In this document: piece after piece, positions 1 through 8,580 of the stretch | Layout: each line of letters opens with the position of its first letter | Position numbering within the stretch: the stretch's first letter is position 1 | Assembly (NCBI RefSeq): GCF_000423445.1 | Contig: NZ_AUHZ01000017.1 | Location: 1-57,208, forward strand | Origin: Acidipropionibacterium thoenii DSM 20276 | GTDB taxonomy: Bacteria; Actinomycetota; Actinomycetes; Propionibacteriales; Propionibacteriaceae | Length of the DNA stretch: 57,208 nucleotides | Direction: 5' to 3' | Position numbers and translations under genes: made by a program | The notes under the pieces: model-generated | Told to the model about the DNA's origin: nothing | Database searches by the model: none | Seen by the model: the letters and a program-made list of their open reading frames with translations, nothing else

Positions 1-745
1 CCGCGTCGGGCAGTTCTTCGGCGGCGGCGGTCTTGAACCCGGTGAATCCGTCCATGGCGACGACCTCGATCCCCTCTCGCCAGGGCTTCGGTCTGGCGGC
101 GAGCCAGGTCTTGAACACGGCTTTCGAGCGTCCGGCGACCATGTCCAGCAGCCGTGCCGGGCCGGTCTTGTCGCGCACCGGGGTCAGGTCGATGATCACG
201 GTCACGGACGTGTCGCCGTGGCGGGTGTGTCGCCACACGTGCTCGTCGACGCCGATCGTGGTCACGCCCTCGAACCGCGCCGGGTCATCGATCAGCCGCC
301 GGCGGCCCTCGGCGAGGATCGCGTCGTTCGCGGCGGACCAGGACACCCCCAGCCCTGCCGCGACACGCGTGACCGAGAGATGATCGAGGACCAAGCCCGC
401 CAGCCCCCACGCCAACCCACCGCGGGAGATCTTCGCCCGTACCGGCGCGGCGGCCGTGGTGTCCTGCCGCCAGACCCGCCCACACCCGCAGCATTTGTAG
501 CGCCGGACCCGGATCAGCAGGGTCGTGGGCCGATGCCCGAACGGCTCATGCGCGAGCCGACGGATCACCGTGTCGCGCGGGGCGCCCTCGCATCCACACT
601 CGCGGCACCACCGGTCCGGCTCCACGACACGGCACTCGATCACCGCCCGATCCGGGTCCAGACGCTGCCCGACAGCCTCCAGGCCGAGCTCGTCGAGACC
701 GCAGAACGTGGTCAGGCAAGGTGTAGTGAAAGTAGGGTGTGACAC
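1..745 (-). CDS. ISL3-family transposase (5' part, partial)
   Basis: DDE transposase of the ISL3 family; about 248 codons are visible before the gene leaves the window. It reads from a GTG at 745 (VSHPTFTTPCLTTFCGLDEL). An N-terminal zinc ribbon carries CxxC pairs (CREC near residue 48, then KCCGC near 78). A helix-turn-helix stretch (TRVAAGLGVSWSAANDAIL) follows. The start of the catalytic domain shows GVDEHVWRH with the first catalytic aspartate, and AMDGFTGFK at the window edge. No stop or frameshift is seen in the visible part, so the element may be intact. The start codon is tentative because the frame stays open upstream. Confidence 0.85.
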   Translation of the reverse strand, partial: MSHPTFTTPCLTTFCGLDELGLEAVGQRLDPDRAVIECRVVEPDRWCRECGCEGAPRDTVIRRLAHEPFGHRPTTLLIRVRRYKCCGCGRVWRQDTTAAAPVRAKISRGGLAWGLAGLVLDHLSVTRVAAGLGVSWSAANDAILAEGRRRLIDDPARFEGVTTIGVDEHVWRHTRHGDTSVTVIIDLTPVRDKTGPARLLDMVAGRSKAVFKTWLAARPKPWREGIEVVAMDGFTGFKTAAAEELPDA

Positions 746-858
746 GTCGAGGTCTTCCGGCAGATGGCGAGTGTGAGAACTTCCATCCTCAGGGAGACCT
801 CGACCCCTACCCGGCCACCGACACGCTCAACCCGCTACACCCTCGTTCGTGAAGAGCC
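1..858 (-). mobile_element. ISL3-family insertion sequence, truncated by window start
   Basis: Partial insertion sequence whose transposase reads on the minus strand. The outer end facing the next gene is the minus-strand sequence beginning GGCTCTTCACGAACGAGG, which ends at 858. The GGCTCTTC start is the terminal motif I recall for ISL3-family elements of actinobacteria. The next 8 bp (859-866, atcaatga) would be one copy of the 8-bp target duplication expected for this family; the other copy lies outside the window. The left part of the element is not visible. Confidence 0.8.
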
Positions 859-862
859 ATCA

Positions 863-1780
863 ATGATGACCACCGCATCCGAAGATCACCGGGAGCATGT
901 GGACGCCACTCGGGCACCTCGTCAGGTGCTTGCGGTGTCGCGGCATCGGCCCTGTCCCAGGTACAGCGCCCGGGCCTGCCTGCTTCTCGCGACGCTGGTG
1001 GCAGTCACGGCCTGTGGCGTGACCGACGACGCAGGCTCCTCACGGTCGGCCGGAGGCGCTCCGTCCACCACGGCCTCCAGCACCCCATCCGCGAGCCTCA
1101 CGCCACTGCCCGCGTCGACCCGCGATGGCACCGTGGAGGTTGACTCCGGAGGACGCGTGTTTCCATACGCGATCAGCAGCGGGTCCACGGATATCCCGGG
1201 AGTGATCGACCGCACGACTGCCGCACAGTCTGCGCTCAGGAGCTTCCACATGGACTCCGTCATCAGGGGCACCTCGGCATCCATCACACAGTCCGCGACG
1301 GTGGTTGTCGACGTCGATCAGTCCGGTACCGTCAGAAGGACCCATGTCCGAGTGGATGGTTCTGGCGAGAAGACGGACGTGGTCACCGTCGGAGCGAAGG
1401 TCTGGGTCCGCGACGGACAGGGCTGGTCCGCCTCGAACGAGAAGAATGACGTGGATCTTGGAACGCTGGCCAATCCCTTCTCGCGGTATCTCGATATCGC
1501 TGTCTTCGCGGACACCGCCTACTAGGGATCGGATCGATTCGGGCATCACTTCTCTGTCGACCTGAAGCCGGGCGAACTGAAGAGATATCTCCGCCTGTAT
1601 GGCGAGGAGGAAGACGTCTCCGCCTTCGTCGGCATGGTCTCGCTGCGATATGACCTGTGGACCAACGACGCCTTCGTCGCCACCAGGTCCGTGATGGTCA
1701 CCAGAGGCGATGACATGACGACCACCACGACCGTGCTCTCCAGACTCAACGAGCCGGCATCCACCCCGAAGGTCGGATAG
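863..1780 (+). pseudogene. Putative lipoprotein gene, interrupted by an in-frame TAG
   Basis: A secreted lipoprotein remnant, possibly of the LppX/LprG type; the family is a guess. After a basic N-terminus comes a hydrophobic stretch ending in the lipobox VTAC, then a Ser/Thr/Pro-rich linker and a soluble domain. The frame hits TAG at 1523-1525 but continues in the same frame, with convincing protein-like sequence (HHFSVDLKPGELKRYLRLYG and onward), to a second stop at 1778-1780. This looks like one nonsense mutation rather than a frameshift. The ATG at 863 lies 5 bp inside the boundary of the insertion sequence, so the native promoter, and perhaps the native start, has been displaced. A GTG nearer the signal peptide is an alternative start. 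Confidence 0.7.
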
Positions 1781-1835
1781 CCAAGTGTTGGACGGCGTTC
1801 GTAGACTCCGGCTGTGTGCTGAGCCAGGAGATGCG

Positions 1836-2003
1836 ATGAGTGATACCCCCGATCAGATCCAGGGGACAGCCGACGGCGAGTCCGCCGAGGAGCCGCTGCC
1901 GCCGCCTCACGAGAAACTGATGTGGGTTCTCGTGTGGGGGATGGGGATCATCTGCGCGATCATCCTCATCGTCTGGGCGGGCATGCTGCTCTTCCTCAAC
2001 TGA
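1836..2003 (+). CDS. Small single-pass membrane protein
   Basis: A 55-residue protein. The start is set by AGGAG at 1826-1830, five bases before the ATG. Residues 1-27 are acidic and proline-rich (SAEEPLPPPHEK), and about residues 29-53 form one hydrophobic helix (WVLVWGMGIICAIILIVWAG) ending almost at the C-terminus. The charge pattern suggests a cytoplasmic N-terminus. I do not recognise the family. It is read toward the SRAP gene and ends 33 bp before that gene's stop, so the two are convergent. Confidence 0.65.
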   Translation: MSDTPDQIQGTADGESAEEPLPPPHEKLMWVLVWGMGIICAIILIVWAGMLLFLN

Positions 2004-2036
2004 TTCGCCCACAGCAGCGCTCACGGCACGGCGAGC

Positions 2037-2780
2037 TCAGAACAGCGTCTCGGCCGGCTCGATGAGAGTGGGATCACTCGGATCGATCCGGCGGACGTTG
2101 TTGACCCGCGGATCCACCCGATAGCTGTCCAGGGTGGTCGCGATCTGCTCGGCCTGGGCGCCGGCCAGCTGCACCAGCCCCTCAGCCTGGTCCAGATCCA
2201 GCTTTTTCGGGTCGAGCCACTCGTCCAAGGCGTCCTCGGCGAGGAAGACCGGCATCCGGTCGTGGATCTCGCCGGCCCGGTCGGTCCCGGTGGTGGTGAT
2301 GATGGCCGTCGTCGTGGTGGAGACGCCCTCGGTGCTGGGCGTCGAGGTGATCGCGGCGGCGTTGAGCAGCTGCCCGTCGGCGTGGATCCAGTGCGGGATC
2401 TTGGTCTTCGCCTTCCCCGGTGTCCACTCGAAGTAGCCGGTCATCGGGACGATCGCGCGATGGGACCGAAAGGACGTCCGGAACATCCCGTTGGTCGCCA
2501 CGGTTTCCAGCCGGGCATTGATGGGACGCGGTCCGCCCGCCTTGGCCCAGAACGGCCGGAAACCCCAGGTGGCCGGCTCCAGGGTCCGGGCTGCCGCCGG
2601 CTCCCGGGTCTCTGGTTCGATCTCGTGGGGTGCCTCCTCGGGCACCGCGATGAGGATCGGGATGGTGGTCGAGGGGGCGACCGAGTAGGTCGGCGTCCAC
2701 CCCTCGATGTCCCTGCCGATCGCCTGGTAGACCCTCATCAGATCGGTCGCCCCGACATTCAAGCCATACCGTCCGCACAT
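2037..2780 (-). CDS. SRAP (YedK/HMCES-type) protein
   Basis: SOS-response-associated peptidase family protein, 247 residues. The family crosslinks to abasic sites in single-stranded DNA through Cys2, exposed after Met removal. The start MCGRYGLN is preceded by GGAGGCGCCG, which fixes it well downstream of the longest open frame. Family signatures are CGRY at residues 2-5, NARLETV (Asn/Glu active-site region), MTGYFEWT, and IHDRMP carrying the conserved His. It lies alone between the small membrane gene and the glpT terminator and is probably a single transcription unit. Confidence 0.92.
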   Translation of the reverse strand: MCGRYGLNVGATDLMRVYQAIGRDIEGWTPTYSVAPSTTIPILIAVPEEAPHEIEPETREPAAARTLEPATWGFRPFWAKAGGPRPINARLETVATNGMFRTSFRSHRAIVPMTGYFEWTPGKAKTKIPHWIHADGQLLNAAAITSTPSTEGVSTTTTAIITTTGTDRAGEIHDRMPVFLAEDALDEWLDPKKLDLDQAEGLVQLAGAQAEQIATTLDSYRVDPRVNNVRRIDPSDPTLIEPAETLF

Positions 2781-2840
2781 CGGCGCCTCCTCGGGTCCGC
2801 GGCTTGATCCACTGCGTGCTTGCCATCCAGTGTGACGCAA

Positions 2841-2879
2841 CGCCGGCGCGGCCCGGGAGGAACCCGGGCCGCGCCGGCG
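2841..2879 (-). terminator. Strong hairpin after glpT
   Basis: A perfect 17-bp stem (2841-2857 with 2863-2879) and a 5-nt loop, almost wholly G and C. It lies 51 bp past the glpT stop on the minus strand and 61 bp before the SRAP start. No clear U-run follows on the minus strand, so it may act as a pause/termination hairpin or shield the transcript 3' end. Confidence 0.7.
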
Positions 2880-2929
2880 GCATCCATTTCTCACTGCGCT
2901 TCACCACAGGGTGGCTGCGCTGCTCCGAC

Positions 2930-4333
2930 TCAGTGGTTTCGCTGAGACTTTCCAGCGTGCTCGGTCATCAGCCGCTTCTCCTCGGGACCGATCATGGCCA
3001 GCAGCACGATGGCCACCACAACGACCCCGACCATCGAGCCGTAGGTGACCCCCCAGCCGAAGTGCTGGGCCAGGAAGCCCACACCGGAGGAGGCCATCGT
3101 CGCTCCCAGGACGTATCCGAACAGTCCGGTGAAGCCGGCAGAGGTGCCGGCCACGTTGGCCGCGGACATGTCGATCGCCTGCAGGCCGATGAGCATCACC
3201 GGGCCATAGATGAAGGCGCCGATGAAGAACAGGAAGACCATCAGCAGCCAGTACGGGGTTCCCACCGGGGCGAGCCAGTAGGCGGCCAGGAAGACCCCGA
3301 CGCCAATCAGGAAGGTGACGCCGGTGCGGGTGCGGTTGCCACCGAAGATGTGATCGGAGATCCAGCCGCATGCCAAGGTGCCGACCAGCCCGGCCAGCTC
3401 GAACAGCGAGAACCCGGCGATACCGCCCGAGACAGAGGCCCCGTGGACCTCGGACAGATAGGTCGGGACCCAGTTCAGGACCCCATAGCGCAAGGTGTAG
3501 ACGAAGACATTGGCGAAGGCCAGTAGCAGCATCACCTTGTTCTTGAAGACGTGCTGGACGACGACCTGCCAGTAACTGCGCGTCTCCAGCTCGGAGGTGT
3601 CGGTCTCGACCTTCGCCGGGTCGTCGCGGAACTCCTCGATCGGGGGGAGCCCGACCGATGCCGGGGTGTCGCGGATCAACAGGAAGGCGACGATGGCGAC
3701 CACGATGGCCACCAGGGCCGGCAGCCAGAAGGCGGCGTGCCAGTCATTGGCGGTGATGGCCAGGCCCCAGGCCGAGACGGCGCCGACGCCCATCCCTCCG
3801 ACGTTGTGGGCGCAGTTCCAGATCGAGGTCTTCCAGCCCCGCTCATTGGTGGAGAACCAGTGCACCAGGACACGGCCCGAGGGAGGCCACCCCATGCCCT
3901 GGAACCAGCCGTTGATGAACATCACGATCGCGAAGACAGCGATCGATGCCGAGACGGCGGGCACGAAGGCCACCGCCAGGTTCGCCAGGGCCGACAGGAA
4001 CAGGCCCAAGGGCAGGAAGTACCGCGCATTGGAGCGGTCGGAGATCATCGCCATGAAGAACTTCGAGAAGCCATAGGCGATCAGGACGGCATTCGAGATG
4101 ATGCCGATCCCCACCTTGTCGATGCGACCCTCGTCGAGCAGGATCGCCGAGACCAGGGAGATGTTGTTTCGGATCAGATAGAAGCCGGCATAGCCGAGGA
4201 AGATTCCCAGGAAGACCTGGAGGCGCAGCCGGGGGTACCGCCGCGTGACCTCGGCGTCGTCCAGCCGAGGGGCGGGCGGGGGTGCTGACAGCCAGGAGCG
4301 CTTTCGCGAAGCCGGTTTCTCAGTGGTGGACAT
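2930..4333 (-). CDS. glpT: Glycerol-3-phosphate transporter (MFS, OPA family)
   Basis: Inner-membrane antiporter exchanging glycerol-3-phosphate for phosphate; 467 residues, 12 predicted transmembrane segments. GlpT-type signatures are clear: GWFQGMGWPPSGRVLVHW, NERGWKTSIWNCAHNVGG, DTPASVGLPPIEEF in the central loop, and GPVMLIGLQA followed by AGTSAGFTGLFGY. These closely match my memory of E. coli GlpT. The ATG at 4333 has GGAG nine bases upstream; a TTG three codons earlier is less likely. The glpABC dehydrogenase genes lie about 44 kb away in the same window, and together they would allow uptake and oxidation of external glycerol-3-phosphate. A perfect palindrome about 100 bp upstream may be its operator. 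Confidence 0.93.
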   Translation of the reverse strand: MSTTEKPASRKRSWLSAPPPAPRLDDAEVTRRYPRLRLQVFLGIFLGYAGFYLIRNNISLVSAILLDEGRIDKVGIGIISNAVLIAYGFSKFFMAMISDRSNARYFLPLGLFLSALANLAVAFVPAVSASIAVFAIVMFINGWFQGMGWPPSGRVLVHWFSTNERGWKTSIWNCAHNVGGMGVGAVSAWGLAITANDWHAAFWLPALVAIVVAIVAFLLIRDTPASVGLPPIEEFRDDPAKVETDTSELETRSYWQVVVQHVFKNKVMLLLAFANVFVYTLRYGVLNWVPTYLSEVHGASVSGGIAGFSLFELAGLVGTLACGWISDHIFGGNRTRTGVTFLIGVGVFLAAYWLAPVGTPYWLLMVFLFFIGAFIYGPVMLIGLQAIDMSAANVAGTSAGFTGLFGYVLGATMASSGVGFLAQHFGWGVTYGSMVGVVVVAIVLLAMIGPEEKRLMTEHAGKSQRNH

Positions 4334-4433
4334 GAATGGCAACTCCGGAATTCATGGTCGTCCGGTGTGGACGGCACTGTTCGACTCCTTATGTTTGCGG
4401 CTCGGGTCGGCCGAAGCGATGGTCTGTGGTGAC

Positions 4434-4459
4434 AGATGGTCACAGCGCTGTGACCATCT
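4434..4459. promoter_or_regulatory. 26-bp perfect palindrome upstream of glpT
   Basis: Every base pairs across the centre (13 + 13, no loop); the core reads GGTCACAGCGCTGTGACC. It lies about 100 bp before the glpT start and 60 bp after the ABC ATPase stop. A loopless perfect dyad without a following T-run suits a protein-binding operator better than a terminator, but either is possible. Confidence 0.5.
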
Positions 4460-4518
4460 GGGCCGGTGGCTCATCTCGTCGGCGGCGTTCGGTGCAGTCG
4501 GCGGTCGAGCGCCGGTGG

Positions 4519-5736
4519 TCAGGCCAGCAGCCACAGGTGGTCGGCTGCCAGCTTGAGTGACACCATCTGATGGCGCGCCAGCGGCTCGGACCACAGGTCC
4601 CCGGTACCCAGCAGGCTGCCCTGTTCGGTCTCGATGAGATACTCCATCGTCTCTCCGCGGTAACGCACCTCCTGAACGATGCCGACCAGGCCGTGGGGTG
4701 CGCTCCCACGCTCCTGGCGGGGCTCTCGCGCGGCGCAGCCGACCTCGTCGCGCTGACCGGTCGGTCCGAGCGGGTGGATCTGGAGACAGTGCGGGCGCAC
4801 CAGCAGGGTGGCGGTGTGTCCCGGTTCCACAGTGACGCCGGGGGCCACCGGCACCACCAGTTCGTTGCCCAGCACGCGGATCCTCGCTCGCCGGTCATCA
4901 CCTGGGCCGCAAGGGGGCACTGGGCCCAGGGTCTCGGCATCCAGGAAGGATGACCGGCCCAGGAACTCGGCGACGAAGGAGTTGGCTGGATGCTGATACA
5001 TCTGGCGTGGCGTCCCGGCGCCGGCGACGCGGCCATGATCGAGCACGACGATCCGGTCGGCAGTGGCCAGTGCCAGCCCCGGTTCGTGGGTGACATGCAC
5101 CACAGTGGTGCCCAGCCGGCGCCTCAACCCATCGATGAGGTCCAGCAGGACAGCCTTGAGAGCTTGGTCCAAGCCGGACAACGGCTCATCGAGCAGCAGC
5201 ACCCGCGGCTGGGACACCAGCGCCCTGGCCAACGCCACCCGGCGCCGCTGACCCCTGGACAGCTCGTGGCTGTAGGCCCGCTCCAGGCCTGCCAAACCCA
5301 GCCTCAGCAGCATCACCTCCGCCTGGTCGGCCACCTGGAGAGGACTGAGGCGTGCGGCCCGCAGCGGGTAGGCGACGTTGTCGAAGACGGTCAGATCGGG
5401 GAAGAGGTTGTCCTGCTGGAACACGGTGGCCGTGGGGCGCCCCGCCGGTGGCACATCGCTCATGTCGCGACCCGCGATGAGCACTTGACCTTGGTCTGCG
5501 GCCTCCAGACCATTCAGAATCATCACCAGGGTCGACTTCCCTGAGCCCGATGGCCCCATCACGTCGATCAGCTGTCCGGGCTCGGCGATCAGGTCGACTC
5601 CGTCAAGAGCCGGTCGCGACATCCCGGGGAAGGTCTTGGACAGCCCGCGCACCTCGATCCGGCCCTCGCGATCCGGTCTCGATTCATGAGCGCGGCTCTC
5701 CACGCGATCAAGGCCGTGCCGGTCATCCTCACGCAC
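4519..5736 (-). CDS. ABC transporter ATP-binding protein
   Basis: ATPase of an importer of the iron/polyamine/phosphonate class, 405 residues. Walker A GPSGSGKST lies near residue 60, Q-loop FQQDNLF, signature LSRGQRRR, Walker B VLLLDEP and H-loop HVTHE. The C-terminal third is an extended TOBE-like domain. The signature has Arg in place of the second Gly of LSGGQ, a variation seen in some ABC proteins. It starts at a GTG overlapping the permease stop by 8 bp and is the last gene of the five-gene operon running down from 10105. The substrate cannot be read from the sequence. Confidence 0.9.
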   Translation of the reverse strand: MREDDRHGLDRVESRAHESRPDREGRIEVRGLSKTFPGMSRPALDGVDLIAEPGQLIDVMGPSGSGKSTLVMILNGLEAADQGQVLIAGRDMSDVPPAGRPTATVFQQDNLFPDLTVFDNVAYPLRAARLSPLQVADQAEVMLLRLGLAGLERAYSHELSRGQRRRVALARALVSQPRVLLLDEPLSGLDQALKAVLLDLIDGLRRRLGTTVVHVTHEPGLALATADRIVVLDHGRVAGAGTPRQMYQHPANSFVAEFLGRSSFLDAETLGPVPPCGPGDDRRARIRVLGNELVVPVAPGVTVEPGHTATLLVRPHCLQIHPLGPTGQRDEVGCAAREPRQERGSAPHGLVGIVQEVRYRGETMEYLIETEQGSLLGTGDLWSEPLARHQMVSLKLAADHLWLLA

Positions 5737-7417
5737 GGCGTCCTCCTCCGATGCTCAGCCAGATACCGGAGGCCACCAGGGCAACGGTGATCGCCGTCAC
5801 GGTGGACAGGGTGCATGCCTCAGTGAGTCGACCTGCCTCTACCTCGGTGACGATCTGGGCGGCGATGAATGGCGTGTCAGCACCAGTGAGCAGGATCACC
5901 GAGGGGACCGACGTCATCCCCATCGCAAACCCCAGCGCCGTAGCCGCGGCCAGCGCAGGGCGCAGCTGGGGGATGATCAACGGCCTCAGCATCCGCCGGG
6001 GGGCCATCCCCAGGCCGGCCGCGGACTGCCTGACCGGCAGCACCATCGCATCGGTGCGAGCTCTCAGGAAGGCCACCACGACAGGCACGAGGACCAGCCC
6101 CTGAACGGTCATCACGAGGACCAGGATCGTCGAGGTCGACTCCCCGCTCACCCCCGGCGCCTGCCAGATCGTCAGGGCGCCCAGTGCCAATGGCAGTGCG
6201 GGGGCCGAGGAGGCCAGCAGGATTGCTGAGATCGAACTGCCCCGGTGGAGCCCGCCGGTGGCCACAATGGCGCACCCGGCGAGGAGCGCGATTGTGGTGG
6301 CGCCGGCCGCGACGATCACCGAGTCGGCCAGCGCCAGCCCGTTGAGGCCCGTCAGCAGCCCGCGATAGCTCGACGCCGTCCAGCTCAGGCCACCCGTGGC
6401 GTCGATCACCGAGCCCAGCATCACTACCGGCAGGCTGAGGGCGTTGATCCCGGCCACCACCCAGGTCATTGCCACCATCGCGCGCTGCCAGGCAGTGGCG
6501 GGGCGACGCCGTCGGGTCCGGATCGCGGAATCCTGGTAGGTCAGGCTCCCGGAGTTCGATGAGATCGCTGATATCGCCAGCCAGGCGAGGATGCAGATGG
6601 CCAGCATCACCGCGGAGGTGGCGGCGGCCCCCACCATGTCTCCCTCACCGATCGCTGCCTCTCGAAGGCGGGTCGCCAGCACCTGGTAGGAGCCGCCCAA
6701 TGCCAGCGGGTTGGCCACGTCGACGGCGGTGTTGGCCACCAGCAGCAGGAACACGGTGGCCAGCTGGGGCCACAGGTGCGGAAGGACGATGGCGTGCAGG
6801 ATCTTCGAGGTCGGCAGGCCGAGGTCGCGGGCCTGGTCGATCAGTCCCTCATCGAGGGTGCGCAGGCCAGACAGGACCGCCAGGTAGGCCAATGGCATCA
6901 TCGCCAGGGTGTCGGCCAGCACCAGGCCGGTGAACCCGTAGACCGATAGCCAGGATTCGCCGGTGAGCTGGGCGATGACACCGTTGTTCCCCCAGATCTG
7001 CAACAGGGTGGTGGAGGCTGTCACCGGCGGCAGTAGCACCGGGGCCAGAGTCATGCCATGCAGGGCGCCGCGCCCGGCGAACCAGTAGCTGTGGTGCACC
7101 GCCGCCATCATCGCTCCGACCGCGGTTCCCACCACCCCGACCGCCGTCGCCAAGCCGAGCGTTCTTCCGATCACCGGCATCTGATGGGTCACCACTCCTG
7201 CCAGTGCGGTTCTGCCGGCAGAGGTGAAAGGCGTTGCCATAGTGGGGTGCAGCAGGATCACGATGGGGATGGCCAGCCCCAGCCAGGTCACTGCCCGAAG
7301 GGCGGGGGTCAGAACTGGACGCCGGGGGCGGCGCGGCAACCCGGGTGGTGTTCGACGCGGCGGTCGACGCAGCCAGCGATGTGCGGTGCTGGCATCGGTG
7401 AGCGAATCTGCGCTCAT
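5729..7417 (-). CDS. ABC transporter permease, two fused permease domains
   Basis: A 562-residue membrane protein with about 12 transmembrane helices. Two BPD_transp_1-type halves are joined by an Arg-rich linker (IRTRRRRPATAWQRAM, near residue 300). Coupling-helix-like motifs occur in both halves: IDQARDLGLPTSKILHAIVLP and QSAAGLGMAPRRMLRPLIIPQ. This FbpB/ThiP-like fusion supplies both membrane subunits in one chain, which fits the single permease gene here. It overlaps the binding-protein gene by 4 bp and the ATPase by 8 bp, implying translational coupling and fixed stoichiometry. Confidence 0.88.
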   Translation of the reverse strand: MSADSLTDASTAHRWLRRPPRRTPPGLPRRPRRPVLTPALRAVTWLGLAIPIVILLHPTMATPFTSAGRTALAGVVTHQMPVIGRTLGLATAVGVVGTAVGAMMAAVHHSYWFAGRGALHGMTLAPVLLPPVTASTTLLQIWGNNGVIAQLTGESWLSVYGFTGLVLADTLAMMPLAYLAVLSGLRTLDEGLIDQARDLGLPTSKILHAIVLPHLWPQLATVFLLLVANTAVDVANPLALGGSYQVLATRLREAAIGEGDMVGAAATSAVMLAICILAWLAISAISSNSGSLTYQDSAIRTRRRRPATAWQRAMVAMTWVVAGINALSLPVVMLGSVIDATGGLSWTASSYRGLLTGLNGLALADSVIVAAGATTIALLAGCAIVATGGLHRGSSISAILLASSAPALPLALGALTIWQAPGVSGESTSTILVLVMTVQGLVLVPVVVAFLRARTDAMVLPVRQSAAGLGMAPRRMLRPLIIPQLRPALAAATALGFAMGMTSVPSVILLTGADTPFIAAQIVTEVEAGRLTEACTLSTVTAITVALVASGIWLSIGGGRRA

Positions 7418-8580
7418 CCCAGCACCTGGGTGCGGAACTGTTCAGTGAGATGTTGGCGGCGCCGGGCCCCTTCCTGCAGCGACAGTGCGACGATCCGATG
7501 GTCGGCCGGCAGCCGGAGACGCTGGTCGGAGGGCAGGTCGGAGCGGACCGGAAGCTGCCGGGAGTGGGAATGCTGCCCCAGCTCCTGGCCCTTGGCCGAC
7601 AGGATGAAGTCCTCGTAGCGCCTGGCTGCCGAGAGTTGCCAGGCGTTGCGGTGGTCGGTGCCGCGCAGGATCGCCACCGCGCCGACCTCCCGGCCGGTGC
7701 CCTCACTGGGGTAGCTCACCACCAGATCGCGGTGTCCCTGGCCGATCTGCTTGACGCAGTGCTGGGTGAAGGTGATCGCGGTCGCCACCTCCCCGCGGGC
7801 CACCACACCGGATGGCGCCAGTCCCGAGGAGGTGTACTGCAGAACGTTGCGGTTGAGACGCCGCAGCCAGTCCATTCCCGCCTGTTCGCCACCCAAGCGG
7901 GCCACCTGGGTCTCGACCATCGTGTAACCGGTGCCCGAGAACATCGGGTTCGGGGCAGAGATGAGGCCCCGATAGCGGGGATTCAACAGGTCCTGCCACG
8001 AGGTGGGTATCGCAAGACCGTTGCGAGCCAGCACCGAGCGGTCCGAGCAGAATCCCATGATGCCCTGGTAGCTGCCGGTCCAGTACCCGTCCTTGTCGCG
8101 GGCGAAGGCGGGCACCTGCGACCAGCCGTGGGGGCGGTAGGCCACGAACAGTCCTCGGGCGGTGCCTGTCACATAGGCCTCCGAGGGTCCGCCGTGCCAT
8201 ACATCGAAGTGGTGGCCGGGCTGGCTGATGAGGGTGAGAGCCTCCCCGGCCGGGCGGCGGGTCATGGTGACCCGGATTCCGGTCTCGGCGGTGAAGGCGG
8301 CGCCCCACTCCTGGCAGATGTCATCGATCGAGGAGCACAGCACCGACAGCCGGGAACCTCGGGCATGGCTGACGACTCCACCCAGTGCCCATCCGACAAC
8401 CGTGACCAGGATCAGGACACCGGCCACCCTGGGCCACCAACGGCCGGCTGCGCCCGGCCTGCGCCCGTGCATCGATCGGCCCCCAGCCCTGGCGGGGGTC
8501 CTGCCGACAGGCCTCCTGCCGTTTGGGATCGTCGGGAGTGCGTCCCTGCTGGGACCGGGAGGGTTCCTGTCGGCGCTCAC
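7414..8580 (-). CDS. Membrane-anchored extracellular solute-binding protein
   Basis: Family-1-like solute-binding protein of the AfuA/PgtC class, 388 residues. A basic, Pro/Arg-rich N-terminus of about 45 residues precedes one hydrophobic helix (about 48-70), then the extracellular domain beginning LSVLCSSIDDICQEWG. SAPNPMFSGTGYTMVE resembles the hinge motif of iron and phosphoglycerate-type binding proteins. No lipobox is seen, so it is probably anchored by an uncleaved helix. It starts at a GTG overlapping the response-regulator stop by 4 bp. In this operon it may deliver ligand to the permease and also report it to the kinase, which has no sensor domain of its own (inference). Confidence 0.85.
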   Translation of the reverse strand: MSADRNPPGPSRDALPTIPNGRRPVGRTPARAGGRSMHGRRPGAAGRWWPRVAGVLILVTVVGWALGGVVSHARGSRLSVLCSSIDDICQEWGAAFTAETGIRVTMTRRPAGEALTLISQPGHHFDVWHGGPSEAYVTGTARGLFVAYRPHGWSQVPAFARDKDGYWTGSYQGIMGFCSDRSVLARNGLAIPTSWQDLLNPRYRGLISAPNPMFSGTGYTMVETQVARLGGEQAGMDWLRRLNRNVLQYTSSGLAPSGVVARGEVATAITFTQHCVKQIGQGHRDLVVSYPSEGTGREVGAVAILRGTDHRNAWQLSAARRYEDFILSAKGQELGQHSHSRQLPVRSDLPSDQRLRLPADHRIVALSLQEGARRRQHLTEQFRTQVLG

